Part shown: positions 16,832 through 25,537 of the stretch, piece after piece
Numbering within the stretch: the stretch's first letter is position 1
Layout: every line of letters starts with the position of its first letter
DNA from: Cohnella endophytica
Lineage (GTDB): Bacteria; Bacillota; Bacilli; Paenibacillales; Paenibacillaceae
DNA: 64,000 bases
Reading direction: 5' to 3'
NCBI RefSeq assembly: GCF_003628305.1
Contig: NZ_RBZM01000002.1
Location: 186,001-250,000 of the forward strand
Program-made: the position numbers and the translations under genes
Notes under the pieces: model-generated
Told to the model about the DNA's origin: nothing
The model's database searches: none
Seen by the model: only the letters and a program-made list of their open reading frames with translations

Positions 16832-18940
16832 TTAGGATGCGGTCGGAAGCACGATTCGGAATTCGCAGCCTCCGTCGGGCGGATTGTGAGCGGTTATGCG
16901 TCCGCCGTGCAATTCGACGATCTCTTTGGCGATCGACAGGCCTAAACCGCTTCCTCCCGAGGAAGAATGGCGCGACTTGTCTTTCTTGTAGAAGCGATCG
17001 AAGATATAAGGCAAATCTTCCGACGCGATGCCCGCTCCGCTATCCGTCACGGTCACTTCGACTTCCCTTGTATCCGCCGACGCTTTCATCGAGATCCTGA
17101 TCGCTCCGCCATCCGGCGTATAACGTAGCGCGTTATAGAGCAGATTGGCGAACACCCGGTCCATCCTCCGTATGTCGATAACGACTTTCAGATCCTCGGG
17201 GCAGTCATCGCTAAGCGTACATACGAAAGAAATGCCTTTCGTTTCCATCTCCAGCCCGTATTGCTCCGTTAATCTTTCTTTCCATCCGGCAAGCGGAATA
17301 TCCTCCATGGACAATTCGACTTTTCTGGCCTCCAGAACCGATAATTCGAATAAGTCCTGAATGAGGGAATTCAGTCCCTCGACCTTAGATAACATCGAGC
17401 GAATCGTATAATCTCTCTGAGCAGGTTCGGAGATTACGTTATCCCTTAACGCTTCCAGATAGCCCTGCAACAGCGTAATCGGCGTTCTAAGGTCATGGGA
17501 GATATTGCTAACGAGTTGCGTACGGGATTGCTCCATCCTCTCCAAATCCAGCTTAGCGTCCGCCAAAGTGGCATTCGAGCGCTGAAGCTCCTCCGTCCGT
17601 TCCGCGATTTTTTCCTCCAATGAACTGTTCCACCCGATTAATTCGGTCGACATCCGTTCCGCTCGTTCGTAAGTCATCGAGAATCTCAAGGAAATAATAA
17701 ACGAATTCATGACGATCAAGAAGAGCAATCCGAACGGCACGAGATCGATGGAACGCCACCATCCGTTATAGAACAACATGTCGTTGACGACCGTCAATAC
17801 AAGGCCCGCTACTCCGATCAGCGCCAATCTCGCTCCTTCGCGGCTCCGCCTTGCGGACACGACCAGTCCCGCGAGAACGACCGCGCTGAAAAACAATACA
17901 TACGTTTGAAAGGCCAATATCCACGAGGTGAAATGCAACGGCTTAACAACAATAACGCAGGCAATCAGCAAGGCCGCGCAGACGCTAGATATTCTGAACC
18001 AGACTCGCTTAATCTCTCCCGGATACATTGCACGGAAATAGCCAAAGCCCGACCATCCGCTCATCACGAACGCGATATACTCCAATCGGATCGCGGATGT
18101 CCAGTTAAGCGGCTCGAGCCATTGCACGATAAACCCTTCGCCGATCAACCCCGTTCGCATCCCTACGAACAAGCACAGCAAGGCGAACATTAAATTCGCG
18201 ATTTCTTGGCGCCGCAGAAGGAACAAACCTAGGTGATAAAATCCGATCATGATCAAACAACCTAATACGATGAGCTCCTGAGCCACTTTCCTTGTATGTA
18301 AGCTTTGAATATGGTCCGAATCCCCGAGTACGATTTCCGTCCGTATACCGCCCCGGCGATGATCGAAGTTCGACACGGTCAACTGGATATCGGTTCGAGT
18401 ATCGCGGGCATTGAAATAAACCGTGGCCGGCAATTGGCGCGGCGCGCTTATGCCTGCGGATAGCCCCGGGCGACCTCGCGACAGCACCGAATTGCCGTCG
18501 ATGAACAGCTCGTACGCGGTAGATATATTAGGCAACCGGATCGCCATCATATCTCGCTGCGCGCGATGGAGAATCGTTAATCGATAGACGCCGTAACCTT
18601 GGTCGACGAGCGACATGCCGTTTCCAGCCCGAACGTTGCCCCATGTTCCCGGCACTTCCAGCGTCGTCGGAATCGGCTCCGCAGCTTCATTGCCGGTGGT
18701 GGACCGGAACCAATCGAAGCTCCATTCCCCGTCGAGCGGAATAACGCCATCCTCCGTCCAAGACCAGTCCGTGAGATCGATTTGCCCGTCGCTCGCCTTC
18801 GGCATTGGCTTAACGGGCTTGTCGGAGCTTATTATATTGGAACAACCGCTCAGCGTGATTGCGACGAATACAAGCGCCATGATGGCGACGACCGATCCGC
18901 TGCGCCGACGCCTCGGCGCAGTTGCTTTAGTAGGCCGCAC
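16832..18940 (-). CDS. Sensor histidine kinase with 7TM-DISM region and a lipobox
   Basis: A 702-residue kinase. An N-terminal hydrophobic stretch ends in LSGC (near residue 33), which reads as a lipoprotein signal. It is followed by an extracellular beta-sandwich (GEWSFDWF, VPGTWGN, YGVYRLTI) of the galactose-binding/DISM type, a seven-helix membrane region (about residues 220-410), a coiled-coil linker, the HisKA block SNISHDLRTPITLLQGY with H482, and an ATPase domain (NLLYNALRYT; DSGAGI; GGSGLGLSIAKEIVELHGG). The kinase should sense an extracellular ligand, perhaps a carbohydrate, and phosphorylate the OmpR-type regulator encoded divergently. The start is GTG 18940 after GGGGGAG. A lipobox on a seven-helix kinase is unusual; it may simply be a cleaved signal. 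Confidence 0.88.
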   Translation of the reverse strand: MRPTKATAPRRRRSGSVVAIMALVFVAITLSGCSNIISSDKPVKPMPKASDGQIDLTDWSWTEDGVIPLDGEWSFDWFRSTTGNEAAEPIPTTLEVPGTWGNVRAGNGMSLVDQGYGVYRLTILHRAQRDMMAIRLPNISTAYELFIDGNSVLSRGRPGLSAGISAPRQLPATVYFNARDTRTDIQLTVSNFDHRRGGIRTEIVLGDSDHIQSLHTRKVAQELIVLGCLIMIGFYHLGLFLLRRQEIANLMFALLCLFVGMRTGLIGEGFIVQWLEPLNWTSAIRLEYIAFVMSGWSGFGYFRAMYPGEIKRVWFRISSVCAALLIACVIVVKPLHFTSWILAFQTYVLFFSAVVLAGLVVSARRSREGARLALIGVAGLVLTVVNDMLFYNGWWRSIDLVPFGLLFLIVMNSFIISLRFSMTYERAERMSTELIGWNSSLEEKIAERTEELQRSNATLADAKLDLERMEQSRTQLVSNISHDLRTPITLLQGYLEALRDNVISEPAQRDYTIRSMLSKVEGLNSLIQDLFELSVLEARKVELSMEDIPLAGWKERLTEQYGLEMETKGISFVCTLSDDCPEDLKVVIDIRRMDRVFANLLYNALRYTPDGGAIRISMKASADTREVEVTVTDSGAGIASEDLPYIFDRFYKKDKSRHSSSGGSGLGLSIAKEIVELHGGRITAHNPPDGGCEFRIVLPTAS

Positions 18941-19007
18941 TCAGCCTCTCCCCCGCTCAATCGTATGTTCGATGAGATAAGTATTCGAACGTCATTGTAA
19001 CGGTGCA

Positions 19008-19037
19008 TTGATTACTCGTCAACGCTTTCGTTATAAT
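19008..19037 (+). promoter_or_regulatory. Promoter of the OmpR-type regulator
   Basis: TTGATT (19008-19013) and a perfect TATAAT (19032-19037) are 18 bp apart, giving a start near 19044 and a 30-base leader. It may drive regulator, methyltransferase and CapA genes together. Confidence 0.65.
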
Positions 19038-19073
19038 AAGTCATCAACACTCTTCAATTAGGGGAGGTAAACC

Positions 19074-19820
19074 ATGAAGAGTTCGGAAGGTTCCATCCTC
19101 GTGATCGACGACGAGCGCGAGATTACAGAGTTGATTACTCTCTTCCTGGAACGTGAAGATTTCACCGTTTATACGTCGGATAACGGGACGGACGCGTTGC
19201 GGATCGCGGAATCTCTAGTACCCGATCTTATCGTTCTGGACGTCAATCTCGGGCGTATGGACGGTATCGAAGTATGTCGCGATCTGCGCAAGGGAGCCTG
19301 CGCCGACGTGCCGATCCTATTCCTCAGCTGCAAATCGGAGGATCGCGACATTATCCGCGGGCTTTCCGAAGGCGGTGACGACTATATTACGAAGCCGTTC
19401 AGCCCGAGCCAACTCGTCGCCCGCATACAAGCCCATATTCGGAGGCGCAGGACGCGCGAGCGGACTTCGACCGAGGAGCAAGTCGTATCCCTGAACTTCC
19501 CGGGCTTGGAAATCGACTTCCGAGGCTTGGAAGTACGCATGGAAGGCGAGCCTATCGCCTTGTCCGCCAAGGAGTTCGAACTGCTCAGCGTTCTCGCCCG
19601 CCAACCGAACCGGGTATTCCCGTTGGAAGAGCTATACCGGCGCGTCTGGCAGTCGGACAGCATGGGCGATACGCGCACGCTTATGGTTCACATCAGCAAT
19701 CTACGCAAGAAACTGGAGATCGATCCTGCTCGCCCTCGCTGGGTTCAGACGGTACGAGGCTTCGGCTATCGGTTCTGTCCGGCGAACAACTGCGAAGAGC
19801 AATCCACTCTCTCTAATTGA
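19074..19820 (+). CDS. Response regulator, OmpR/PhoB type
   Basis: A 248-residue two-domain regulator. The receiver domain holds D12/D13, phospho-acceptor D56 in LIVLDVNLGRMDG, and the conserved lysine in DDYITKPFSP. The C-terminal winged helix includes ALSAKEFELLSVLARQPNRV and the recognition region TLMVHISNLRKKLE followed by WVQTVRGFGYRF. It diverges from the DISM kinase across about 130 bp and should be its partner. GGGGAGG precedes the ATG. The methyltransferase gene starts 24 bp after this stop. Target genes cannot be read here, but the kinase and downstream genes are likely candidates. Confidence 0.93.
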   Translation: MKSSEGSILVIDDEREITELITLFLEREDFTVYTSDNGTDALRIAESLVPDLIVLDVNLGRMDGIEVCRDLRKGACADVPILFLSCKSEDRDIIRGLSEGGDDYITKPFSPSQLVARIQAHIRRRRTRERTSTEEQVVSLNFPGLEIDFRGLEVRMEGEPIALSAKEFELLSVLARQPNRVFPLEELYRRVWQSDSMGDTRTLMVHISNLRKKLEIDPARPRWVQTVRGFGYRFCPANNCEEQSTLSN

Positions 19821-19844
19821 CGACAAAAGGAAGAATTCACGATT

Positions 19845-20714
19845 ATGCAAATGGCAATGGACTGGCAAGATTACGAACTATTAGATACCGGAAACGGCGA
19901 GAAACTCGAACGATGGGGCGACGTCATCCTGCGCAGGCCCGATCCGCAGATCATCTGGCCTCTCCGCTCGGAGAACGCCGAATGGAAACAAGCGGACGGC
20001 CATTATCACCGGAGCGGCAGCGGCGGCGGACAATGGACGTACAAACGCGCGCTGCCCGAACGCTGGAACATCGCCTATGGCCCGCTCAAATTCCACATTA
20101 AGCCGACAAGCTTCAAGCATACCGGACTGTTCCCGGAACAAGCGGTCAATTGGAGTTGGATGATGAACAAGATTCGCGAAGCCGATCGTCCGATTCGCGT
20201 CTTGAACCTGTTCGCGTATACCGGCGGTGCTACGGTGGCTGCGGCTTCGGCCGGCGCCGACGTGTGCCACGTGGACGCGGCCAAAGGAATGGTCCAATGG
20301 GCCAAAGAAAATGCCGAGTTATCCGGACTCGGTTCGGCTCCGATCCGGTATATTACGGACGACGTGTTCAAGTTCGTTCAACGGGAAGAACGTCGCGGAC
20401 GGCAGTACGAAGCGATCATCATGGATCCCCCGTCTTATGGTCGCGGGCCGAACGGCGAGATGTGGAAGCTCGAGGAAAATTTGTTCCCTTTCCTCGAATC
20501 CTGCATGTCGATTTTATCGGACAAACCGTTATTCGTATTAGTAAACTCCTATACGACCGGACTATCCCCGACGGTGCTCGGCAATCTGCTTAACCTAAGC
20601 TTCCGGCGCAAATTCGGAGGAACCCTGGATTGCGGCGAGATCGGCTTGCCGATTACGCGCAGCGGAATGACGCTTCCGTGCGGAATCTACGGACGTTGGG
20701 AGAGCGGCTCGTAA
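19845..20714 (+). CDS. Class I SAM-dependent methyltransferase (RlmI/RlmK-like)
   Basis: A 289-residue Rossmann-fold methyltransferase. The SAM-binding motif is VLNLFAYTGGATVAAASAGA with the acidic VDAAKG after the second strand; the catalytic region is IIMDPPSYGRGPNGE. FAYTG and DPPSYGRG are the signatures of the RlmI/RlmK (YccW/YcbY-type) 23S rRNA methyltransferase group, but the PUA or THUMP RNA-binding modules of the enterobacterial enzymes are absent; the first 90 residues form a beta-rich domain instead. An rRNA substrate is likely yet unproven. The ATG at 19845 is preceded by AAAAGGAAG. It sits in a run with the OmpR regulator and CapA genes. Confidence 0.82.
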   Translation: MQMAMDWQDYELLDTGNGEKLERWGDVILRRPDPQIIWPLRSENAEWKQADGHYHRSGSGGGQWTYKRALPERWNIAYGPLKFHIKPTSFKHTGLFPEQAVNWSWMMNKIREADRPIRVLNLFAYTGGATVAAASAGADVCHVDAAKGMVQWAKENAELSGLGSAPIRYITDDVFKFVQREERRGRQYEAIIMDPPSYGRGPNGEMWKLEENLFPFLESCMSILSDKPLFVLVNSYTTGLSPTVLGNLLNLSFRRKFGGTLDCGEIGLPITRSGMTLPCGIYGRWESGS

Positions 20715-20745
20715 TCGCCGCTCCGTTATCGAGGAGATGAACGGT

Positions 20746-22041
20746 TTGGTTAAACGCCTTATTCATTCGTTTACTATCGGCCTGCTAGCGATTTGGCTAG
20801 CGGGCTGTTCGAACGATTCGCAGACTGCTCCCTCTACCTCTCATGCGCCGACACCGAGCGAATCTACAGCGCCATCCAGCGCGCTACCTTCAAATCTCTC
20901 TTCGGCAAGCGCCACAGTCGATACCGGGACGACAACGCCGAAGGAACCTCAAGAGCCCGAGACACGCGAGGCGACCTTAATCGCGATCGGCGATATTATG
21001 GCTCACTCGCCTCAGCTTCCCGGCTACTACGATCAAGTAACGAAGCGTTATGATTTCTCTTCCTGGTTCTCGGAAGTAGCGCCGATATTTAGTCAAGGAG
21101 ATTGGGTAATCGGCAATCTGGAGACGCCCATAGCGGGCAAGGATTTGAAATTTACGGGCTTCCCCCGGTTTAACGCGCCGAAGGAATTAGCCGAGGCCGT
21201 TAAGGGCGCAGGAGTACAGTTGGTGTCCACCGCGAACAACCATGCGATGGACAGAGGTTATCCGGGAATCCTTCGTACGCTCGACAACGTAAAAAAAGCC
21301 GGACTCATTCCGGTCGGCACTTCGTCAAGCGCGGTTAACCGGCAACGGCTAATTATCGAAGAGAGAAACGGCATCCGCATGGGATTCCTGGCCTATTCTT
21401 ACGGAACGAACGGAATCCCCGTTCCCCCCGAGAAATCATACGCGATTAATTTGATCGACGTCGACGTCATTCGCGACGACATTGCCCGAATGAAGCAAGC
21501 GGGAGCTGACGTCGTCACCGTTTCCTTGCATTTCGGCATCGAGTATCAGCGTCTTCCGAACGCGGATCAGACCACTTTGGCGCGCGAGCTCGTCAAGTCC
21601 GGAGCGGACATTATCCTCGGCTCCCATCCTCACGTCGTCCAACCGTACGCGGAGATCGACGTGCCGGCGACCGAGAGCGATGACGGAACGGATAGGAAAG
21701 GCATCGTCATTTATTCGCTAGGCAACTTCATTTCCAATCAAACCGGAGATTGGAAAGACGTTGGCCTGATTTTTGGCATTCATCTCGTCAAGACGCGGCT
21801 CGACGACGGCACTTACGAGACGCACTGGGATAAAATCGCGGCCGAACCGACTTGGGTGCAAATTCTCGTCAAGAACAAGATCAAGACCTATAAGGTCATC
21901 CCCCTGAACCGTGCGCTGGCCAAGAAAGACATTCCGAGCTTAACCGCGAAGGATTACGCGAATTTGCGGATCAAGCTGAGCCAAATCAACAAGCATCTCG
22001 CGAAGCTAAGTCCTCATTTAAAACCGACTCCGGCAAAATAA
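20746..22041 (+). CDS. CapA-family lipoprotein (metallophosphatase fold)
   Basis: A 431-residue protein with a lipoprotein signal (lipobox LAGC), a Ser/Thr/Pro-rich linker to about residue 75, and a CapA/PgsA-type domain: AIGDIMAHSPQL, GNLETPIAGKD, STANNHAMDRGY, VVTVSLHFGIEYQ and IILGSHPHVVQPY. These blocks supply the metal-binding Asp, Asn and His residues of a calcineurin-like fold. In Bacillus, CapA/PgsA is needed for poly-gamma-glutamate export, but many stand-alone members are of unknown role; no pgsBC genes are nearby. GAGGAG directly abuts the ATG at 20737 and is correctly spaced (9 bases) for the TTG at 20746, so the latter is preferred. Confidence 0.88.
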   Translation: MVKRLIHSFTIGLLAIWLAGCSNDSQTAPSTSHAPTPSESTAPSSALPSNLSSASATVDTGTTTPKEPQEPETREATLIAIGDIMAHSPQLPGYYDQVTKRYDFSSWFSEVAPIFSQGDWVIGNLETPIAGKDLKFTGFPRFNAPKELAEAVKGAGVQLVSTANNHAMDRGYPGILRTLDNVKKAGLIPVGTSSSAVNRQRLIIEERNGIRMGFLAYSYGTNGIPVPPEKSYAINLIDVDVIRDDIARMKQAGADVVTVSLHFGIEYQRLPNADQTTLARELVKSGADIILGSHPHVVQPYAEIDVPATESDDGTDRKGIVIYSLGNFISNQTGDWKDVGLIFGIHLVKTRLDDGTYETHWDKIAAEPTWVQILVKNKIKTYKVIPLNRALAKKDIPSLTAKDYANLRIKLSQINKHLAKLSPHLKPTPAK

Positions 22042-22080
22042 ACGCACTCATAAACCCTTACGCTTCTGTAACGACTTAAA

Positions 22081-22109
22081 AACGCCCCTCAGGACACCTG
22101 AGGGGCGTT
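22081..22109. terminator. Bidirectional terminator between CapA and MarR genes
   Basis: A perfect 13-bp stem (AACGCCCCTCAGG with its complement) around the loop ACA lies between convergent genes. The minus-strand side has a good T-run (TTTTTAAG); the plus side is weaker. Confidence 0.88.
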
Positions 22110-22122
22110 CTTATTAGACCGA

Positions 22123-22629
22123 TTATACTGCCGACGATTCCACGTTGTCTTCCTGAGAGGCCGAACGATCATCCTGTTCTCCCGAGGATGGCTTCTTCTC
22201 GACCGTCGGACTAGGTTCTCTCGTACCGGCTACCTTGCTGATCAAGTAGACGAGCAATTGGCGGTTATGACTTGACACTTGCTCGAGCGACCGGTTCACG
22301 ATCGCGCTGCGCACGCCGATTCCGCGTTCCGCTTCCGAACGTCCTAGGGGCGTCATCGTCACCCATACGATGCGGCGGTCGCCTTCGTCCCGCTTGCGCT
22401 CGACCAGGCCTGCGCGTTCCATGCGGTCTAGCAGCGTAGTAATCGCCGCAGGGGTCGTTTCCAGATAAGGCAACAGGTCGGAAGGCTTCATCGGCTCGTG
22501 CGCCTGCATGAGCTCCAGCACTTCCAATTGCCCTGCCGTTAGTTGCGGAGCAAGCTCCGCCTCCATCTGCGCGTTCCAATCTTTCGTGAGCTTCGTCCAG
22601 CTTTTCACAAAATCCGCCGCGTTATCCAT
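22123..22629 (-). CDS. MarR-family transcriptional regulator
   Basis: A 168-residue winged-helix regulator. The DNA-binding core runs LTAGQLEVLELMQAH, then KPSDLLPYLETTPAAITTLL (helix-turn-helix) and the wing VERKRDEGDRRIVWVTMT, all typical of MarR dimers that usually repress a neighbouring gene until a phenolic or oxidant ligand binds. The last 35 residues are a charged, low-complexity tail (PSSGEQDDRSASQEDN) not seen in most members. A consensus TATAAT (minus strand, 22669-22674) and inverted repeats at 22685-22725 lie upstream, suggesting autoregulation. No obvious efflux or detoxification gene is adjacent, so its regulon is unclear. Confidence 0.9.
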   Translation of the reverse strand: MDNAADFVKSWTKLTKDWNAQMEAELAPQLTAGQLEVLELMQAHEPMKPSDLLPYLETTPAAITTLLDRMERAGLVERKRDEGDRRIVWVTMTPLGRSEAERGIGVRSAIVNRSLEQVSSHNRQLLVYLISKVAGTREPSPTVEKKPSSGEQDDRSASQEDNVESSAV

Positions 22630-22684
22630 AGGGACGCCCCTTTCTCCCCGAACATTGCCTTCTCTTTTATTATACTCAGGCCCT

Positions 22685-22725
22685 ATGTCGAAAGATAGAT
22701 TAATGCAATTAAATATTTACGACAT
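22685..22725. promoter_or_regulatory. Nested inverted repeats upstream of the MarR gene
   Basis: ATGTCG (22685-22690) pairs with CGACAT (22720-22725), and inside lies TTAAT-GCA-ATTAA (22700-22712). The centres nearly coincide and cover the expected -35 region of the MarR promoter, so this is a candidate MarR operator. Confidence 0.4.
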
Positions 22726-22825
22726 GAATCCGCACGTTAATGAACGCCGCGACAATTCGCGACATATACTGGTTACGAAATATGGGTAAATGCGGAGAAT
22801 CGCGCTTGACGAGGAGGCGAGGCTC

Positions 22826-23002
22826 ATGTCCTCGATGGACCAGAAAATCAAAGTAATCGGCCAGATGGCGCAGGATGCCGGATTAATAGAAGACCCCCAG
22901 TGGCTAGAACGGCTCAACGAGCCGGTGCCCCTGTGGGTCGTATTGGATTTGTTGCTACGATGGATCGACCGGACGGAATCGAACGGCGGCCCTTATGACT
23001 AA
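22826..23002 (+). CDS. Small protein of unknown function (58 residues)
   Basis: A short acidic, helical protein (DQKIKVIGQMAQDAGLIEDP; VPLWVVLDLLLRWIDRTE) with no signal peptide. The ATG at 22826 has GAGGAGG exactly 8 bases upstream, which supports real translation; the ATG at 22790 has no site. It converges with parC, leaving only 36 bp between stops. I do not recognise a family. Confidence 0.6.
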   Translation: MSSMDQKIKVIGQMAQDAGLIEDPQWLERLNEPVPLWVVLDLLLRWIDRTESNGGPYD

Positions 23003-23038
23003 TCTACGGGCGTCGCAAAGCGGCGGTCAATCGTCGAG

Positions 23039-25522
23039 TTAAGTGGATAGCGGTTTCCTGAACGCTTCGGAGAGTACATCCCCTCGATCTACGGCCGTCA
23101 TGAGCTTTCCTTGCCCCTTGCGGTCGTCGATCGGCGCGTTCTCGGAATTGAATTCCGCAACGGAGCCGTTTACCGTCAGCGCTAACAAGCTTGCCGCTTC
23201 CTTGACGTGGAAGGCTGCGATTAATTTCGTCCCGTTCGGCCGAACGCGCTTGCCTTCCTTGAATTCGAACGTCTGGATGCCCTTGCCGCCTCTTCCCTGT
23301 TGCGGATAATCAAGCAACAGCGTACGCTTCGCATATCCGTAATCGGAAAGGACAAGCACTTCTCCTTCGTCCCCTACGACCGGAATCGCGCCGACGACCG
23401 AATCCCCGTCCTTAAGCGTAATGCCTCTCACGCCGCCTGCTACCCTGCCTTGCAGGCTTGCTTCGCTCTGGTTAAAGCGAATGCTCATGCCCTGCTCCGT
23501 GACGAGAAGCAGGTCGTCCGGTTGATCGGCGCGGAACACGTTCACGACTTCGTCCCCATCCGCTACTTTGCATGCCGCGATCGCCATACTGCGGCTTGTC
23601 GCATAATCGACGAGAAGCGTACGCTTCACCTGGCCGCGTTTCGTAATGAACACGAGCGTAGGGTCATTCGTAGCCGCAGCTTGTCCTTCAGCTGCTTGCG
23701 CGGCGACGAAATCCGCGTTTTTCGCCGGAATGACGCCGACGATGCGGTCGTCCTTAGCCAGCGGAAGCACGTTCACGATCGCCGTCCCCGTATCCTTCCA
23801 CTTGAATTCCGGTATCTGATGGACGGGCAATAAGTAATAATAGCCTTTTTGAGTGAAAAGAAGGATCGGATCCAACGTGTTCAGCCCTAGGCTCCAGCGA
23901 ATGACGTCGCCCTCTTTCACGCCCGCGCTGTCCAACTCTCCGCCCGAACGCGTGAACGATAGTAAGCTTGTCCGCTTAATATACCCTTCGCGGCTGAGCG
24001 TCACGAGAACCTCTTCCGCCGGCACGGTAACTTCCAAGTTGACTTTGATTTCTTCCACTTCGCCTTGGATAACCGAGCGGCGGTCGATGCCGTATTTTTC
24101 GCGGATTTCCGTCAATTCGTCCTTGATAACGTTCATCAGCTTGCGAGGACTTTCCAGGATCGACCGATAGAGTGCGATTTTCTTCAACGCTTCGGCGTGT
24201 TCCTTCTCCAACTGCGTAATCTCTAGATTCGTCAAACGGTACAATTGCAATGTCAGAATCGCGTCCGCTTGCCGCTCGGAGAAGCCGAATTGGGCAATCA
24301 AATTATTCTGGGCATCCATCCGGTTCTTCGAAGCCTTGATCGTCTCGATGATCCGATCGAGTAAATTCAAAGCCTTGACGAGCCCTTCCAGAACGTGGGC
24401 GCGGTCTTCCGCTTTCTCCAGATCGTATTGGGTGCGAAGCGTAACGACTTCCTTCTGGTGATCGATATACGCTTCGAGAATTTGTTTGATTCCGAGCTGA
24501 CGCGGCGCCTTCTTCACGATCGCGACCATATTGAAGTTGTATGCCGTCTGCAGGTCGGTTTTCTTCAGCAAGTACGCCAGAATTCCTTCGGCGTCTACGT
24601 CCTTTTTCAGCTCGACGACGATTCTCAGGCCGTTTCTGCCGCTCTCGTCGCGTACTTCGGCGATGCCTTCGACTTTTTTCTCCATCCGGAGGTTGTCGAT
24701 CGCGTTCACGAGCTTGGACTTGACGATCTGATAAGGAATTTCGGTGATAACGATTTGTTGCTTGCCGCCGCGCATTTCTTCGATCGCGGTTTTGGAGCGA
24801 ATGTAGATTTTTCCTTTGCCGGTCTCATAGGCTTCGCGGATACCGTCTCCGCCCATAATCAAGCCGCCGGTCGGGAAATCCGGGCCTTTGACGATTTCCA
24901 TCAACTCGGGCACGGTAATATCCGGCTTATTCATAACCGCGACGCAGGCGTCGATGATCTCGCGCAGGTTATGCGTCGGAATTTCCGTGGCGAAACCCGC
25001 GGATATGCCCGATACGCCGTTGACTAACAGGTTCGGATAACGCGCCGGCAGAACTACCGGCTCTTTGGCCGTGTTGTCGAAGTTATCCTTGAACAATACG
25101 GTGCGCTTCTCGATATCGCGCAGCAATTCCATTGCGATATTGGACAAGCGCGCTTCCGTGTAACGCATCGCCGCGGGAGGATCATCGTCCATCGAACCCC
25201 AGTTGCCGTGACCGTCGACGAGCATATGCGCCATTTTCCAATGCTGGGCCATACGTACCATGCCTTCATAGATCGAAGAATCGCCGTGCGGATGATAGTT
25301 GCCCATAACGTCTCCGACCGTCTTGGCGGACTTCCGGTAGGGCTTGTCCGGCGTGTTGCCGGAATCGTACATCGCGTACAGAATACGCCGTTGAACGGGC
25401 TTTAGCCCGTCCCGGACGTCGGGAATCGCGCGGTCCTGGATAATATATTTAGAATAACGCCCGAAGCGGTCGCCGACGACCTCTTCCAGAAATGCCGGCA
25501 AAAAATTTTCAAGAATGCTCAA
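23039..25522 (-). CDS. parC: DNA topoisomerase IV subunit A
   Basis: An 827-residue type IIA topoisomerase A subunit that cuts and rejoins DNA to decatenate daughter chromosomes. The N-terminus [19 protein letters not shown], the quinolone-determining region [19 protein letters not shown] (wild-type Ser and Glu at the usual resistance positions) and the catalytic tyrosine in [11 protein letters not shown] are clear. The C-terminal half is a beta-pinwheel with degenerate blade repeats ([18 protein letters not shown]). It is assigned to ParC rather than GyrA because it lies 15 bp after parE. The start is TTG 25522: no in-frame ATG is present, and AAGGAGG overlapping the parE stop precedes it by 10 bases. 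Confidence 0.95.
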   Translation of the reverse strand: MSILENFLPAFLEEVVGDRFGRYSKYIIQDRAIPDVRDGLKPVQRRILYAMYDSGNTPDKPYRKSAKTVGDVMGNYHPHGDSSIYEGMVRMAQHWKMAHMLVDGHGNWGSMDDDPPAAMRYTEARLSNIAMELLRDIEKRTVLFKDNFDNTAKEPVVLPARYPNLLVNGVSGISAGFATEIPTHNLREIIDACVAVMNKPDITVPELMEIVKGPDFPTGGLIMGGDGIREAYETGKGKIYIRSKTAIEEMRGGKQQIVITEIPYQIVKSKLVNAIDNLRMEKKVEGIAEVRDESGRNGLRIVVELKKDVDAEGILAYLLKKTDLQTAYNFNMVAIVKKAPRQLGIKQILEAYIDHQKEVVTLRTQYDLEKAEDRAHVLEGLVKALNLLDRIIETIKASKNRMDAQNNLIAQFGFSERQADAILTLQLYRLTNLEITQLEKEHAEALKKIALYRSILESPRKLMNVIKDELTEIREKYGIDRRSVIQGEVEEIKVNLEVTVPAEEVLVTLSREGYIKRTSLLSFTRSGGELDSAGVKEGDVIRWSLGLNTLDPILLFTQKGYYYLLPVHQIPEFKWKDTGTAIVNVLPLAKDDRIVGVIPAKNADFVAAQAAEGQAAATNDPTLVFITKRGQVKRTLLVDYATSRSMAIAACKVADGDEVVNVFRADQPDDLLLVTEQGMSIRFNQSEASLQGRVAGGVRGITLKDGDSVVGAIPVVGDEGEVLVLSDYGYAKRTLLLDYPQQGRGGKGIQTFEFKEGKRVRPNGTKLIAAFHVKEAASLLALTVNGSVAEFNSENAPIDDRKGQGKLMTAVDRGDVLSEAFRKPLST

Positions 25523-25537
25523 GATGAACCTGCCTCC

